Positions 9,079 to 17,791 of a stretch of 64,000 nucleotides of DNA are shown in pieces. The notes under the pieces were generated by a model. That model made no database searches. It saw only the letters and a program-made list of their open reading frames with translations, and had not been told where the DNA came from. The stretch covers positions 9,472,501 to 9,536,500 of the forward strand of contig NZ_JAVDYC010000001.1 of NCBI RefSeq assembly GCF_031458255.1, written 5' to 3'. A program made the translations under genes and the position numbers. Within the stretch, counting starts at the first letter, position 1. Every line of letters begins with the position of its first letter. This DNA is from Catenuloplanes niger (GTDB taxonomy: Bacteria; Actinomycetota; Actinomycetes; Mycobacteriales; Micromonosporaceae).

Positions 9079-9870
9079 GTGGCGGTCCACTCGGTGCCGG
9101 TGCACTGCGACGCGCGCGCGTGCGAGCCCCGCGTCGCCGCGCCGCACCCGGCGTTGCGCGGCCTGGTCGCCGGGTACGCCGGGTTCGGCCGGCCCGGCGC
9201 CCGGCCGGTCACGCACCGGCTGCTGGCGCTGGCCGCCACCGCGGTCATCGTGGACGTGCGGGCCGGCACCGCCGTGGTCACCGGGCCGCGATCCGCCGGA
9301 GGCGTCTGCGCCGAGCACACGTGGGGTCATGGCGTGCTGATCGCGTTCACTCCGCGCGGCGTGTCGGAGCTCCTCCACGTACCCTCGGCTGATCTTGTGG
9401 ATGGTGTGCTGCCGGCCGGGAGCCGCGCCGCGGAACTGGTGGACCGGCTGGCCGCGGCGCCGTCCTGGAACGCGCGCCGCGCGACGCTGGACGCGCTGCT
9501 GTCCGCGCGCGCCGGTGCGTCGCGGGCCGGCGCGACCACGCACGACACGCTCGCGGACGCGGCCTGGCACCTGCTGCAGCGGGACGGCGCCCGGGTCGCG
9601 GACGTCGCCGCCACGCTCGGCGTCGGCCGCCGCCGCCTGGAGCTGGCCTGCCGTCGCCGGCTCGGCCAGTCGCCCGCCCGGATCGCCCGGATCGCCCGTT
9701 TCCAGCGCGCGGTCGGCCTGCTCACCCGCGGTCTGCCACCCGCCGCGGTCGCGGCCCGGACCGGCTACGCCGACCAGCCGCATCTGACCCGCGAGTCACG
9801 CACGCTGGCCGGCCTGACGCCCGGGGCGCTGCGCGCGATTCTTCAAGACGCGGCACCGGTACGCCGTTAA
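9079..9870 (+). CDS. AraC family transcriptional regulator
   Basis: 263 residues. The C-terminal third carries a double helix-turn-helix: RVADVAATLGVGRRRLELACRRRLG is the first, and LPPAAVAARTGYADQPHLTRESRTLAGLTP is the second, where FADQ/YADQPHLTRE is the family's signature. The N-terminal domain resembles the cupin-like sensor of actinobacterial AraC proteins. The GTG at 9079 is the best start; no stop precedes it for some distance, so the N-terminus is uncertain. It ends 12 bases before an SDR gene, which may be its target. Confidence 0.85.
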   Translation: MAVHSVPVHCDARACEPRVAAPHPALRGLVAGYAGFGRPGARPVTHRLLALAATAVIVDVRAGTAVVTGPRSAGGVCAEHTWGHGVLIAFTPRGVSELLHVPSADLVDGVLPAGSRAAELVDRLAAAPSWNARRATLDALLSARAGASRAGATTHDTLADAAWHLLQRDGARVADVAATLGVGRRRLELACRRRLGQSPARIARIARFQRAVGLLTRGLPPAAVAARTGYADQPHLTRESRTLAGLTPGALRAILQDAAPVRR

Positions 9871-9882
9871 CGTCCGGAAACC

Positions 9883-10593
9883 ATGACGCTCACCGGAAAG
9901 ACCGCACTCGTGACGGGCGGCTCGCGCGGCATCGGCCGGGCGATCGTGCACCGGCTGTCCGCGCTCGGCGCGCGCGTCGTCTACACGTACCGCCGCGAGG
10001 CCGCCGAGTTCCCCCGCGACGACGTGATCGCGGTCCGCGCCGACCAGGCCGACCCCGGCGCGCTGGACGCGATGTTCGCACCGGTCCGCGAGTCCGGCCT
10101 GGACATCCTGGTCAACAACGCCGCGATCGCACCCAGCATCCCGATCGCGGACCTGACCGGCGACGACTTCGACCGGGTGATGGCGATCAACACCCGGTTC
10201 CCGCTGCTGGCCATCCGCGAGGCCGCCACGCTGATGCGCGACCACGGCCGGATCGTCAACCTGTCCACGCTGAACACCGTGGTCGCCGGCCCCGGCCTCG
10301 CGCTCTACTGCGCCAGCAAGGCCGCGCTCGAACAGATCACCGCGGTCGCCGCCCGCGAACTCGGCCCGCGCGGCATCACGGTCAACACGGTCTCCCCCGG
10401 CCAGACCGACACCGACATGCTGCGCGCCACCGCCCCCTGGCCCCGGATCGAGGCGACCGCGGCGGCGTTCGGCGCACTCCGCCGCGTCGGCACCGCCGAC
10501 GAGGTCGCCGCCGTCGTCACCTGGCTGACCGGCCCCGACGCCGGCTGGATCACCGGCCAGAACATCCGCGCGACGGGCGGCCTGGTGGTCTAG
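9883..10593 (+). CDS. SDR family oxidoreductase
   Basis: A 236-residue classical short-chain dehydrogenase. The cofactor loop GGSRGIG is at about residues 12-18, NNAA follows in the usual place, and the catalytic set is Ser128 with Tyr142-x3-Lys146. The C-terminal GWITGQNIRATGGLVV is the typical end. An Arg in the Rossmann loop region (YTYRRE) suggests NADPH. The substrate is unknown. It lies directly after the AraC regulator and probably shares its transcript. Confidence 0.9.
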   Translation: MTLTGKTALVTGGSRGIGRAIVHRLSALGARVVYTYRREAAEFPRDDVIAVRADQADPGALDAMFAPVRESGLDILVNNAAIAPSIPIADLTGDDFDRVMAINTRFPLLAIREAATLMRDHGRIVNLSTLNTVVAGPGLALYCASKAALEQITAVAARELGPRGITVNTVSPGQTDTDMLRATAPWPRIEATAAAFGALRRVGTADEVAAVVTWLTGPDAGWITGQNIRATGGLVV

Positions 10594-10608
10594 GCGGAAC
10601 CGCGGGCG

Positions 10609-11223
10609 TCACTGATCCGGCCGGTCTCCGGGCCGTGGGCGCATGTCGACGATGTGCGCAAGGAACTGCGGGTACGACTCGAAGATGGGAGATACCGACT
10701 CGCTCGGTGGCCTGCCGTCCAGATAATCGTCGCGGAGGTCGGCCTCGGCCCAGGCGAAGATACGCCGGTCGTGCGGATCGGACAGGGTGATGCCGATGTA
10801 GAGGTCGATGTCGAGATCTGCGCAGCCACCGATGGTGTAGACGCCGGCGCGATCCGCGAAGAGGTCGCGCTGCTCGGGGTCGCTGTAGCCGGTGAACATC
10901 TCAAACCAGAGATCCTCGACATCCTCGGAGTACGGCGAATCGTCCCAGATGAAATCGTCGACTCGCACGAGCTGCGGCGGATACACGAAGGCAAGCGTGG
11001 TGCGCACCGCACGGAACCACGGCGGAAGTATCACCCGGGCATCAGCGGCGTACGCGTCGAGCAGCGCGTCGCGCTCCTGCACGAAGGTGAGCGAGTCGTG
11101 GTTGTCGACGAACGCCGCGAGATCGTCCCGCTCCGCTTCGTTCAGGCCAGAGGCCGAAACCCAGTCCCGTGCGACCTCGGCCGTACCACGGGCGACGCGC
11201 CCCTCCGTGTCGAAATCAGCCAT
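10609..11223 (-). CDS. Candidate immunity protein for the adjacent toxin
   Basis: 204 residues, strongly acidic and rich in aromatic residues (for example WDDSPYSEDVEDLWFEMF and WAEADLRDDYLDG), without signal peptide or membrane segment. It is not assigned to a family. It starts 16 bases downstream of the stop of the 1351-residue toxin-like protein, on the same strand, which is the standard place of an immunity gene. Its base composition is less GC-biased than its neighbours and resembles that of the toxin tip, as if the two moved together. The immunity role is inferred from position and composition. Confidence 0.6.
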   Translation of the reverse strand: MADFDTEGRVARGTAEVARDWVSASGLNEAERDDLAAFVDNHDSLTFVQERDALLDAYAADARVILPPWFRAVRTTLAFVYPPQLVRVDDFIWDDSPYSEDVEDLWFEMFTGYSDPEQRDLFADRAGVYTIGGCADLDIDLYIGITLSDPHDRRIFAWAEADLRDDYLDGRPPSESVSPIFESYPQFLAHIVDMRPRPGDRPDQ

Positions 11224-11239
11224 GTGCGGGTACGGCTCC

Positions 11240-14200
11240 TCAGGTGTGTTTGCGGAACATCTTGACGATCTTCTGCATCTTGCGGCGCTGCCCCACCGGT
11301 GTGACCGATACACCGTTCTTGTCCCGGGCCTTCGGATGGATCTGTGGCGCTATCTTCTTCCCGCCGTCCCAGACCCACAGCCGCATGACCGCGTTCGCGC
11401 GCTGCGCCGACTCCTTGACGTTACGTGCCGAGGTGAAGGCGGCCCGCAGGTCGTTGTGGAAAGCGCCGGTGCCGTCCGTCTGCTGGTCCTTCTTGGAGAC
11501 CGTGGGATAGTAGACCGCGCCGACGTGCCCCTGCGGAATGCTGAAGTTGCGGGGCCGGCTCTCCCGCGGGAGCCGGTCATAGACGATGTCCGGCGTGGAC
11601 GCATCGGGATCGAAGACGACCTCGAAGGTGTTCGAGCGCAGATCGTGCTGCAATGTAAGCCATCTCGTGCCTTCGACCGCATCGGTGGCGGCCCGCTGCG
11701 TCACGTCGAGAATGTAGTCGCTGGGCAACCATTCGTGCGTACCCTTCATCGCGTCCCGGAAGCGTTTCTTGACGAAGTTCCGGTTCGACGCCGTCGCCCA
11801 CGCGGTGATGAACTGCGGGAGCCCGATGGTTCCGGTCACCGTGCCCTGTGTGACCGTCATCGGCCTGTTGGTGGCCAGGTTCTCCAGGAACTGGAGGATT
11901 CCGTGCTGGGCGACGGCGATTCGGAGCACCGCGTCGGCGGTGGCGAGACCGCGAATGCGGGCGAGCCGCGTGGCGGGATTGATCTCTCCCCACACCTCGG
12001 CGCCGTCGTCGACCCGCTCGATGCGCACGATCGACACTCCGGTCGCCCGCGCCATCGCCGCACCGAGGCTGGACAGCGAGTCGGGTACATGGGACGGTGA
12101 CGGGGGCAGCGCGAGCATGCCAGTCGCCCGGTCGAAGCGCGCACCTCGGTGCCGGGCCAGGAACGCCCTAATGGCGCGCAGGCCACGGCCGATGCCACTG
12201 CCGCGGTAAATGACCCTGCCCTCGCTCACCGAGTCGATCTCCCTGGCCAGTTCCGGCGGAGCCGAGGCGATGGTGGCCTCGGCCGACTGAACGAGCCGCT
12301 TGATCCGCGCGTCCTGCTGGTCCGCACGATCGCGCCTCGGGCGGCGGGGGGCGCCCGGGCCGCGGGGCGTCTTCGGCCGGCCGGGAGCCGCCGGGCGCGT
12401 GCGATCGCCCGATCGCCCGGGTTTCCTCGGCTTGATCTTCGCCCAGAGTTTCTTGATCAGGCCGGTGATCTTGTCGAGGACCGCGTCGATGGCGCGGGTG
12501 ACGGGGCGGGACATGGATTGGAAGATCTGGCGGACGCGGGCGGGGATGCCGCCCAGGCCGAGCAGGGCGGCGAGGGCGCCGAGCAGGACCGGGATCGAGC
12601 GGGCCAGGGCGCGTTCGACGAGGGCGGGGACGCCGCCGGTGCCGCCGCGGGCGACGGCGATGACGGCGTCGAGGACCGCGTCGACGAAGGCGATGATCTG
12701 GCGGGCCTGGGTGACGATGAAGCGGATGATGTCGATGATCAGCTTGCAGGCGCGGATGAAGGCCGATGCCGGGTTGAGCATCGACAGGATCGTGGTGGCG
12801 CCCGCGACGATGATCGTCGGCACGAGGTACTCGACGAGTTTCGAGGTCAGCTCGCGTTTCAGGTCGCCGACGCGGGACCGCACCTCGTCCCACAGGCCCT
12901 CGATGCCCCGTTTCTTGAGCTGGGCAACCAACGGCACGGCGGTCTCGGCCGCGGTCATCGCCTGCGGCGGCACCCGGCCGGCGAGGCGCGCGCGGAGGCC
13001 GGCCCAGGACACGCCGAGCAGGCCGGCGAGGAGCAGGAAGATGCCGCGTACGTCGAAGGTGGTCGGGATCTTGAGACCGGCGGCGGGTGCGACGCCGAGC
13101 AGCCAGGTGAGCAGGCCGGACACCAGGTGGTTCTTGGCGTTGCTCATGAAGAGCTTCAGGCCGCCGCCGACGCCGGAGACGAGGTTGCCGAGGAAACCGA
13201 TCGGGTCCTTGAGGATGGCCAGCACCGCCTGCGCGGCCTTGCGGAGCACGCCGAGCAGCAGGTTCTTCAGCTCGGTGATGGTGTCGATGACGCCCTTGAC
13301 GGCGTCGACGACCTTGGCGGCCACGCCCTTGTTCTTCTCCTTCTCCGCGGCGATCTCGTCGTCGACGTCCTTGAGCGCGTCGGTGTACCTGGTGGCCAGC
13401 GTGTCGACCAGTTCGGTGCCCTTGTCGTCGACCTCCTGGTGCAGTTCGTCGAACCGGTCGGCGAACTCGCCCGCCGCCTCGCGGCCGATGGCCCGCAGGT
13501 CGGCGGGGAGGCGGCGGACCGCGTCGTGCAGCTGGGCCTTGCCGTCGGCGATGCGCTTCTTCGCGCGCTTCAGTTCGGCGGCGATCGTGTCGGCGATGTT
13601 GCCGATCACGGTCTCCATCCGGGTCACGTAGTGGTCGCGGGCGACCACGAAGATCCGGTTGGCCTCCTCGGGCAGACCGCCGATCAGGTCGCCCGCCCAG
13701 CGGAGCTTGCCGGCGGCGCCGCCGTAGCGCCGGTCCTTGTAGTCGTCCATCAGGCGCCGGTGCTCGGCGGTGAAGTCGTCGCGGGCCGACCGTTCCTCCC
13801 GGGTGAACTGGTCGTCGACCATGTGGTCCAGGCCGGACAGGATGTCCTCGACGTCGTTCTTCGTCGCGTCGAAGACGCGCTGCAGCGTCGCGGTGACCTG
13901 GGCGCGCTTGGCCTCGTCCCGGCTCTTGGCGGTGTCCTTGCCCGCACCGACCCGCCGGCCCGCGGCGGTCCGGGTGCCCGTCATGTCCTGCATGGCGGCG
14001 GCGCCCAGACCGGCCGCGCCCGCCGTCGCGGCCGCGAGCGTGCCGGCCTCGTGCGCCCGCATGCGGTGCTGGGCCCGGGGCGCCTCGCGCTCCATCGCCT
14101 TCTTGCCGTCGAGCGCCTGCTTGAAGCGCGGCTCGTTCGACTTCGCCAGCTGCGCCTCGGTGATCTGGGCGTCGGCCATCTGCCGGTCGACGTGGCGCGG

Positions 14201-15295
14201 TCCTCCGGAGGTGTCGGTGGCCGCCGGCGGCAACCGGTCCGGGACGGCACCGGCCGGGTTCGGCCGGCCCGGCACGCCCGGTGGCCGGTCCCGGGTGAGC
14301 GGGCCGACCTTCTTCGACACCGCCTTCGACGTGTCCGGAGGCGCGGCGATGGTGGTGGCGATCTGGGTCGCCGACGCCTCTTTGCCCTCGTCGACCTGCC
14401 CCTCGACCTGGGCCTTGATCTCGGCCGGTCGCTCCGACTCGGCGAAGCTGTCGGCCTCGTCGAGGTTCTGCGGTGCCTTCCGGGCGATCGCCTCCTTGAC
14501 CGCGCGGACGAACGCCGCCCGGTCGAACTCCTGGGGCTGCGCCGCGTCCATCTTCTCCGCGTTCGCCGCCTTGCCCTGCGCCTGCTCGTCGTCCCGCGGC
14601 GGCAGCGCGGCGTCCTGCGCGTTCGTGGCCTCGTCGCGCGCCGGCGGATGGCTGGTGCCCACCGTCCGCGCCTTGGCGGCGACGTCCGCCTTCAGCGCCA
14701 CGAACTTCGGATCCCGGTGCGGTCCGGCCCGCCGGGCCGGGGCAGCCGGCGCGCCGGGTGCCGGTGTGGCGGGCCGCCGGCTCCGGGGCGGCTCCGCCAC
14801 GGCCGGCGGGGAACCGCCGAGTGCCGCCGCGGGCGCGGGCACCGCCGGCTGAGGTGTCCGGCCGGCAACGGTGGCGGACCGCAGCGTCCGGCCGGGAGCG
14901 GTGGCGGGCTGGGTTGTCCGGGCGGGAACGGTGGCGGACTGCGGCGTCCGGCCGGGAGCGGTGGCGGACCGCATGGTGACCGCGGTGGCCGCGTTGCCCG
15001 CCGTCGACCGTGGGTTCCGTGTCGCGGCGAACACGATCGCGTCGGGGGCGCCCAGCAACGCGACCGTGGTGGCGGTGTTGCCCACCGCCGGGTGCGCGCT
15101 CCGCGTCGCTCCCACGGCACGCGACGGCGCGCGTTCCACGGCGGTGGCCGGGTGCACCGCGGTAGCCGGCCACGCCGAGGCAGGCGACCGCACCGCGGTG
15201 GCCGGGCGCGCGACGGTAGCCGGGCGCACTGCGGGCGCGGGCGCCTTCACCAGGGTGCGCGCCGGCCGCACGCGCCGTTCACCGGCCTCGGTCAC
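11240..15295 (-). CDS. Large modular toxin/effector resembling eCIS-associated effectors
   Basis: About 1351 residues. Layout: an N-terminal Ala/Pro/Thr-rich region with decapeptide repeats (residues ~105-150); a charged region with predicted coiled coils (to ~650); a long amphipathic trunk, where DPIGFLGNLVSGVGGGLKLF, LLTWLLGVAPAAGL, LNPASAFIRACKLIIDII and LLGALAALLGLGGIP match the helical trunk that follows the DUF4157 peptidase in many contractile-injection-system effectors; an Arg/Pro linker (~960-1000); and a C-terminal tip of ~350 residues with GTHEWLPSDYI (~1185) and AFHNDLRAAF (~1279). The DUF4157 domain itself is absent. The tip is the likely toxic domain; its activity is not recognised. 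GTG 15295 is the chosen start; GTG 15352 is possible. Confidence 0.7.
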   Translation of the reverse strand: MTEAGERRVRPARTLVKAPAPAVRPATVARPATAVRSPASAWPATAVHPATAVERAPSRAVGATRSAHPAVGNTATTVALLGAPDAIVFAATRNPRSTAGNAATAVTMRSATAPGRTPQSATVPARTTQPATAPGRTLRSATVAGRTPQPAVPAPAAALGGSPPAVAEPPRSRRPATPAPGAPAAPARRAGPHRDPKFVALKADVAAKARTVGTSHPPARDEATNAQDAALPPRDDEQAQGKAANAEKMDAAQPQEFDRAAFVRAVKEAIARKAPQNLDEADSFAESERPAEIKAQVEGQVDEGKEASATQIATTIAAPPDTSKAVSKKVGPLTRDRPPGVPGRPNPAGAVPDRLPPAATDTSGGPRHVDRQMADAQITEAQLAKSNEPRFKQALDGKKAMEREAPRAQHRMRAHEAGTLAAATAGAAGLGAAAMQDMTGTRTAAGRRVGAGKDTAKSRDEAKRAQVTATLQRVFDATKNDVEDILSGLDHMVDDQFTREERSARDDFTAEHRRLMDDYKDRRYGGAAGKLRWAGDLIGGLPEEANRIFVVARDHYVTRMETVIGNIADTIAAELKRAKKRIADGKAQLHDAVRRLPADLRAIGREAAGEFADRFDELHQEVDDKGTELVDTLATRYTDALKDVDDEIAAEKEKNKGVAAKVVDAVKGVIDTITELKNLLLGVLRKAAQAVLAILKDPIGFLGNLVSGVGGGLKLFMSNAKNHLVSGLLTWLLGVAPAAGLKIPTTFDVRGIFLLLAGLLGVSWAGLRARLAGRVPPQAMTAAETAVPLVAQLKKRGIEGLWDEVRSRVGDLKRELTSKLVEYLVPTIIVAGATTILSMLNPASAFIRACKLIIDIIRFIVTQARQIIAFVDAVLDAVIAVARGGTGGVPALVERALARSIPVLLGALAALLGLGGIPARVRQIFQSMSRPVTRAIDAVLDKITGLIKKLWAKIKPRKPGRSGDRTRPAAPGRPKTPRGPGAPRRPRRDRADQQDARIKRLVQSAEATIASAPPELAREIDSVSEGRVIYRGSGIGRGLRAIRAFLARHRGARFDRATGMLALPPSPSHVPDSLSSLGAAMARATGVSIVRIERVDDGAEVWGEINPATRLARIRGLATADAVLRIAVAQHGILQFLENLATNRPMTVTQGTVTGTIGLPQFITAWATASNRNFVKKRFRDAMKGTHEWLPSDYILDVTQRAATDAVEGTRWLTLQHDLRSNTFEVVFDPDASTPDIVYDRLPRESRPRNFSIPQGHVGAVYYPTVSKKDQQTDGTGAFHNDLRAAFTSARNVKESAQRANAVMRLWVWDGGKKIAPQIHPKARDKNGVSVTPVGQRRKMQKIVKMFRKHT
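14850..14976. repeat. 30-bp tandem repeat in the toxin gene
   Basis: About four copies of a 30-bp unit, each encoding a decapeptide of the form GRTLRSATVA or GRTPQSATVP, in the N-terminal linker of the toxin-like gene. Confidence 0.85.
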
Positions 15296-15363
15296 ACATC
15301 GGCGGGACCCCCATTCGACGCGTCCACGATAGGACCCGGGTACGGCCGGCACACCGATGAAGT

Positions 15364-15393
15364 CCCTAGGTTCCGGCCGGCCGGAACCTAGGG
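15364..15393. terminator. 30-bp perfect palindrome between methyltransferase and toxin genes
   Basis: CCCTAGGTTCCGGCC is followed directly by its exact reverse complement. It contains the stop codon of the upstream methyltransferase gene. As RNA it could fold into a long hairpin without U-tract, a form common for actinobacterial terminators. As DNA it could equally be a repressor operator for the toxin gene. Its right arm lies just upstream of possible toxin start codons. Confidence 0.6.
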
Positions 15394-16164
15394 TTTGCGG
15401 GCCAGCCCGCTGCGGCCGTCCATCGGCGGCGGGTCCGCGCCCGGCTCCGGGCGCCACTGCGGGATCGGCACCACGCCCGGCGGGACCGGGTCGAGCCCGT
15501 CGAGGTAGCCGGCGACCTGGGCCGGGGTGCGCAGGTTGTACGGGTGACCGGACCGGTTCGCGGCGGCGACCGCGGCGATGATGCCGGGGCTGGTGTCGAC
15601 GCCGTCGGAGACCGCGAGGTAGCTGCCGGCGGGCAGGCCGGCCATCAGCCGGACGACGACCGCGCGGGCCGTGTCGTAGTCGGCGATGTTGCCGAGCAGC
15701 CCGCACATGATGACCGCGACCGGCTCGCTGAGGTCGAGCGTGCGGGCGGACTCGCGCAGGATCGTCTCCGGGTCCTCGGCCGCGCAGTGCACGTAGTCGG
15801 TGGCGCCGGGCGGGCCGCCGGCCAGCAGCGCGCGGGCGTGCGCGCGGACCAGCGGGTCCCTGTCCACGTAGACCACGCGGGCCCCGGGCGTGATCCGGCG
15901 GGCGATCTCGTGCGTGTTGTTCGCGGTGGGCAGGCCGGCGCCGATGTCGAGGAACTGGCGCACGCCCGCGTCCGCGGCCAGGTAGGTCACCACCCGGACC
16001 AGGAACTTCCGCTGCTCGCGGGCGAGGACCACGATGTCCGGCAGGGCCTGGCGGATCCGGTCGCCGACCTCCCGGTCGACCGGGAAGTTGTCGGTGCCGC
16101 CGAGCAGGTAGTTCCACACCCGGGCGCTGCTCACCGCGGTCGTGTCGGGTTGTGCCTCGGTCAT
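15388..16164 (-). CDS. DUF574-type S-adenosylmethionine-dependent methyltransferase
   Basis: 258 residues of the actinobacterial SAM-dependent methyltransferase family PF04672. Diagnostic features are ARVWNYLLGGTDNFPVDRE near the start, the SAM loop QFLDIGAGLPTANNTHE, VVYVDRDPLV, and the C-terminal RTPAQVAGYLDGLDPVPPGVV. These proteins are very numerous in actinomycetes and their substrates are unknown. The ATG at 16164 is supported by MTEAQPDTTAVSSARV, the family's usual N-terminus. Its stop lies inside a 30-bp palindrome. Confidence 0.93.
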   Translation of the reverse strand: MTEAQPDTTAVSSARVWNYLLGGTDNFPVDREVGDRIRQALPDIVVLAREQRKFLVRVVTYLAADAGVRQFLDIGAGLPTANNTHEIARRITPGARVVYVDRDPLVRAHARALLAGGPPGATDYVHCAAEDPETILRESARTLDLSEPVAVIMCGLLGNIADYDTARAVVVRLMAGLPAGSYLAVSDGVDTSPGIIAAVAAANRSGHPYNLRTPAQVAGYLDGLDPVPPGVVPIPQWRPEPGADPPPMDGRSGLARKP

Positions 16165-16294
16165 GGCGCGGCCTCCGTCGACGGGTGACGTCGACGCGAC
16201 AGTACCGCCGGACCGGTCACCGTGGCGGCCGGCGTGGCGGGTTCCCGCGCGCCGGTGCCATCATGGGCCGGTCGACGACGACGGTGGGGGTCAC

Positions 16295-17035
16295 GTGTAC
16301 CGGCTGGCTGCGGTGGTCGCCGAGGCGGCGGTGCTCCGGGATCGGGTGGCCGGGTCCCGGCACGGGGTGGTCGCGGAGTTGCGCCGCGGGATGGGCATGG
16401 TGCCGATCAGCGACGCGCTGTTCGCGGAGGTGACCGGCGGCACGACGTTCGGCCGGGTGCTGGCGGAGTGGTCGGTGCCGGGTCCGCTCGCGCTCGTGGA
16501 GGCCACCTTCCACGGCGGTGACGGTGACCAGACCGCCGAGGTCTGGCGGGACGGTGCGCCGGTCTGGGGGCCGGTCTCCGACGACCGGTTCGACGGCCCG
16601 CGGGAGGACTGGCCGATCAACGCGGCGCTGGCCCGGCTCGGGGTCCGACCGAGCGGACGGACGTACGCGCACGACCCGGGGCGGCCGCTCGACCTGTTCG
16701 ACGACGTCGGCCTCGGGATGGAACGCGACCTGGACGACTGGCTGGCCCGTGCCCGCGCCGGACGGACACCGGCGCACGCCGAGGCGCCGGCCCGCCGGGC
16801 ACGACTCCGGGAGGCGGAGCGGGCGCTGGCGGAGGTCACGCCGGATCTGGACGGGCGGGCGATCATGGCGTTGCTGGACATCCCACCCGGACCGCTGGTC
16901 GGTGCGGCGACCCGGCGGGTGCGGCTCCTGCGCGTCGCACGCGGCCCGCTGTCCCGCGCGGAGGCCGAGGCCGAGCTGCGCGCCTGGGCACGGGAGCAGG
17001 GCCTCGGCCAACACGGCGAACACCGGCACGGCTAA
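16295..17035 (+). CDS. Uncharacterised protein with a CCA-adding-enzyme-like C-terminal module
   Basis: 246 residues starting at GTG, with GGTGGGGG just upstream as ribosome site. The first ~170 residues are not recognised and read like an immunity- or SMI1-type globular domain (LAEWSVPGPLALVEATFHGG, then GAPVWGPVSDDRFDGPREDW). The last ~65 residues, LDGRAIMALLDIPPGPLVG followed by RGPLSRAEAEAELRAWAREQG, resemble the tail domain of tRNA nucleotidyltransferases. The combination is unusual. No nucleotidyltransferase active site is present, so only the helical tail is shared. Confidence 0.6.
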   Translation: MYRLAAVVAEAAVLRDRVAGSRHGVVAELRRGMGMVPISDALFAEVTGGTTFGRVLAEWSVPGPLALVEATFHGGDGDQTAEVWRDGAPVWGPVSDDRFDGPREDWPINAALARLGVRPSGRTYAHDPGRPLDLFDDVGLGMERDLDDWLARARAGRTPAHAEAPARRARLREAERALAEVTPDLDGRAIMALLDIPPGPLVGAATRRVRLLRVARGPLSRAEAEAELRAWAREQGLGQHGEHRHG

Positions 17036-17135
17036 CGGCCGAGACCGCCGGCACGGTGAACGGCCGAGACGGATCGGTGCGGCGCCCCGAAGCCGGGGCA
17101 ACGCCCCGGCGGACGGCGGTGGGCGCGCCGGTCGG

Positions 17136-17636
17136 TTACGCCCGGGACCAGGAGGCCGCGCGGATCTCGCGGAGCGCGGACCGGCGGGCGTCGCCGCGCA
17201 GCGTGTCGACGTACAGCCGGCCGGCCAGGTGGTCGGTCTCGTGCTGGAGGATCCGGGCCAGGTAGCCCTCGCCCTCGATCACCAGCGGGTCGCCGTGCTG
17301 GTCCACGCCGCGGACCGTGGCGGTGAGCGCGCGCACGGTCGGGAAGTACAGCCCCGGGACGGAGAGGCAGCCCTCGTCGTCCTCCTCGGTCTCGGCGCCG
17401 ATCTCGATGGTCGGGTTCACGACATGGCCGCGGTGCCCGGCGCTGTCGTCGTAGACGAACACGGCCGCGCTCACGCCGATCTGCGGTGCCGCCACCCCGG
17501 CCCGCCCGGGCTTGCCGAGCAGCGTGTCCATCAGGTCGGTCACCAGGTCCCGGAGGCCGGCGTCGAACGTGGTCACGGTTTCGGCGGGGCTGCGCAGGAC
17601 CGCGTCGCCGAGCACTCGGATGGGCCGCATCGTCAT
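17136..17636 (-). CDS. def: Peptide deformylase
   Basis: 166 residues. The enzyme removes the formyl group from the first Met of new proteins, using a bound metal ion. All three family motifs are present: GVAAPQIG (47-54, the GxGxAAxQ motif with Val replacing Gly), EGCLSVPG (88-95, metal ligand Cys90) and HETDH (132-136, metal ligands His132 and His136, catalytic Glu133). The most likely start is ATG 17636 (MTMRPIRVLG); codons upstream remain open to 17681 but look unconserved. Actinomycetes often have several deformylase genes, so this need not be the housekeeping copy. Confidence 0.95.
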   Translation of the reverse strand: MTMRPIRVLGDAVLRSPAETVTTFDAGLRDLVTDLMDTLLGKPGRAGVAAPQIGVSAAVFVYDDSAGHRGHVVNPTIEIGAETEEDDEGCLSVPGLYFPTVRALTATVRGVDQHGDPLVIEGEGYLARILQHETDHLAGRLYVDTLRGDARRSALREIRAASWSRA

Positions 17637-17791
17637 GACCGACAGGCTAGCGGACTCCTTACCGGGGCGACGACGCGACACAGTGTGACGGGACGGATGG
17701 CGGACAATCGGTGTGGCAGGTGTGGCGCCCGCGAGTCACACTCGGAGCGTGACAGCGATGACGATCTCCGTAACGCTGGGGTCACCCCCGG

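Noticed and set aside
12149-15391. A 1080-codon open frame on the plus strand and a 1001-codon second frame on the minus strand
   Set aside because: Both are shadows of the toxin gene, with low-complexity translations; the 11240-15295 frame has the coherent protein.
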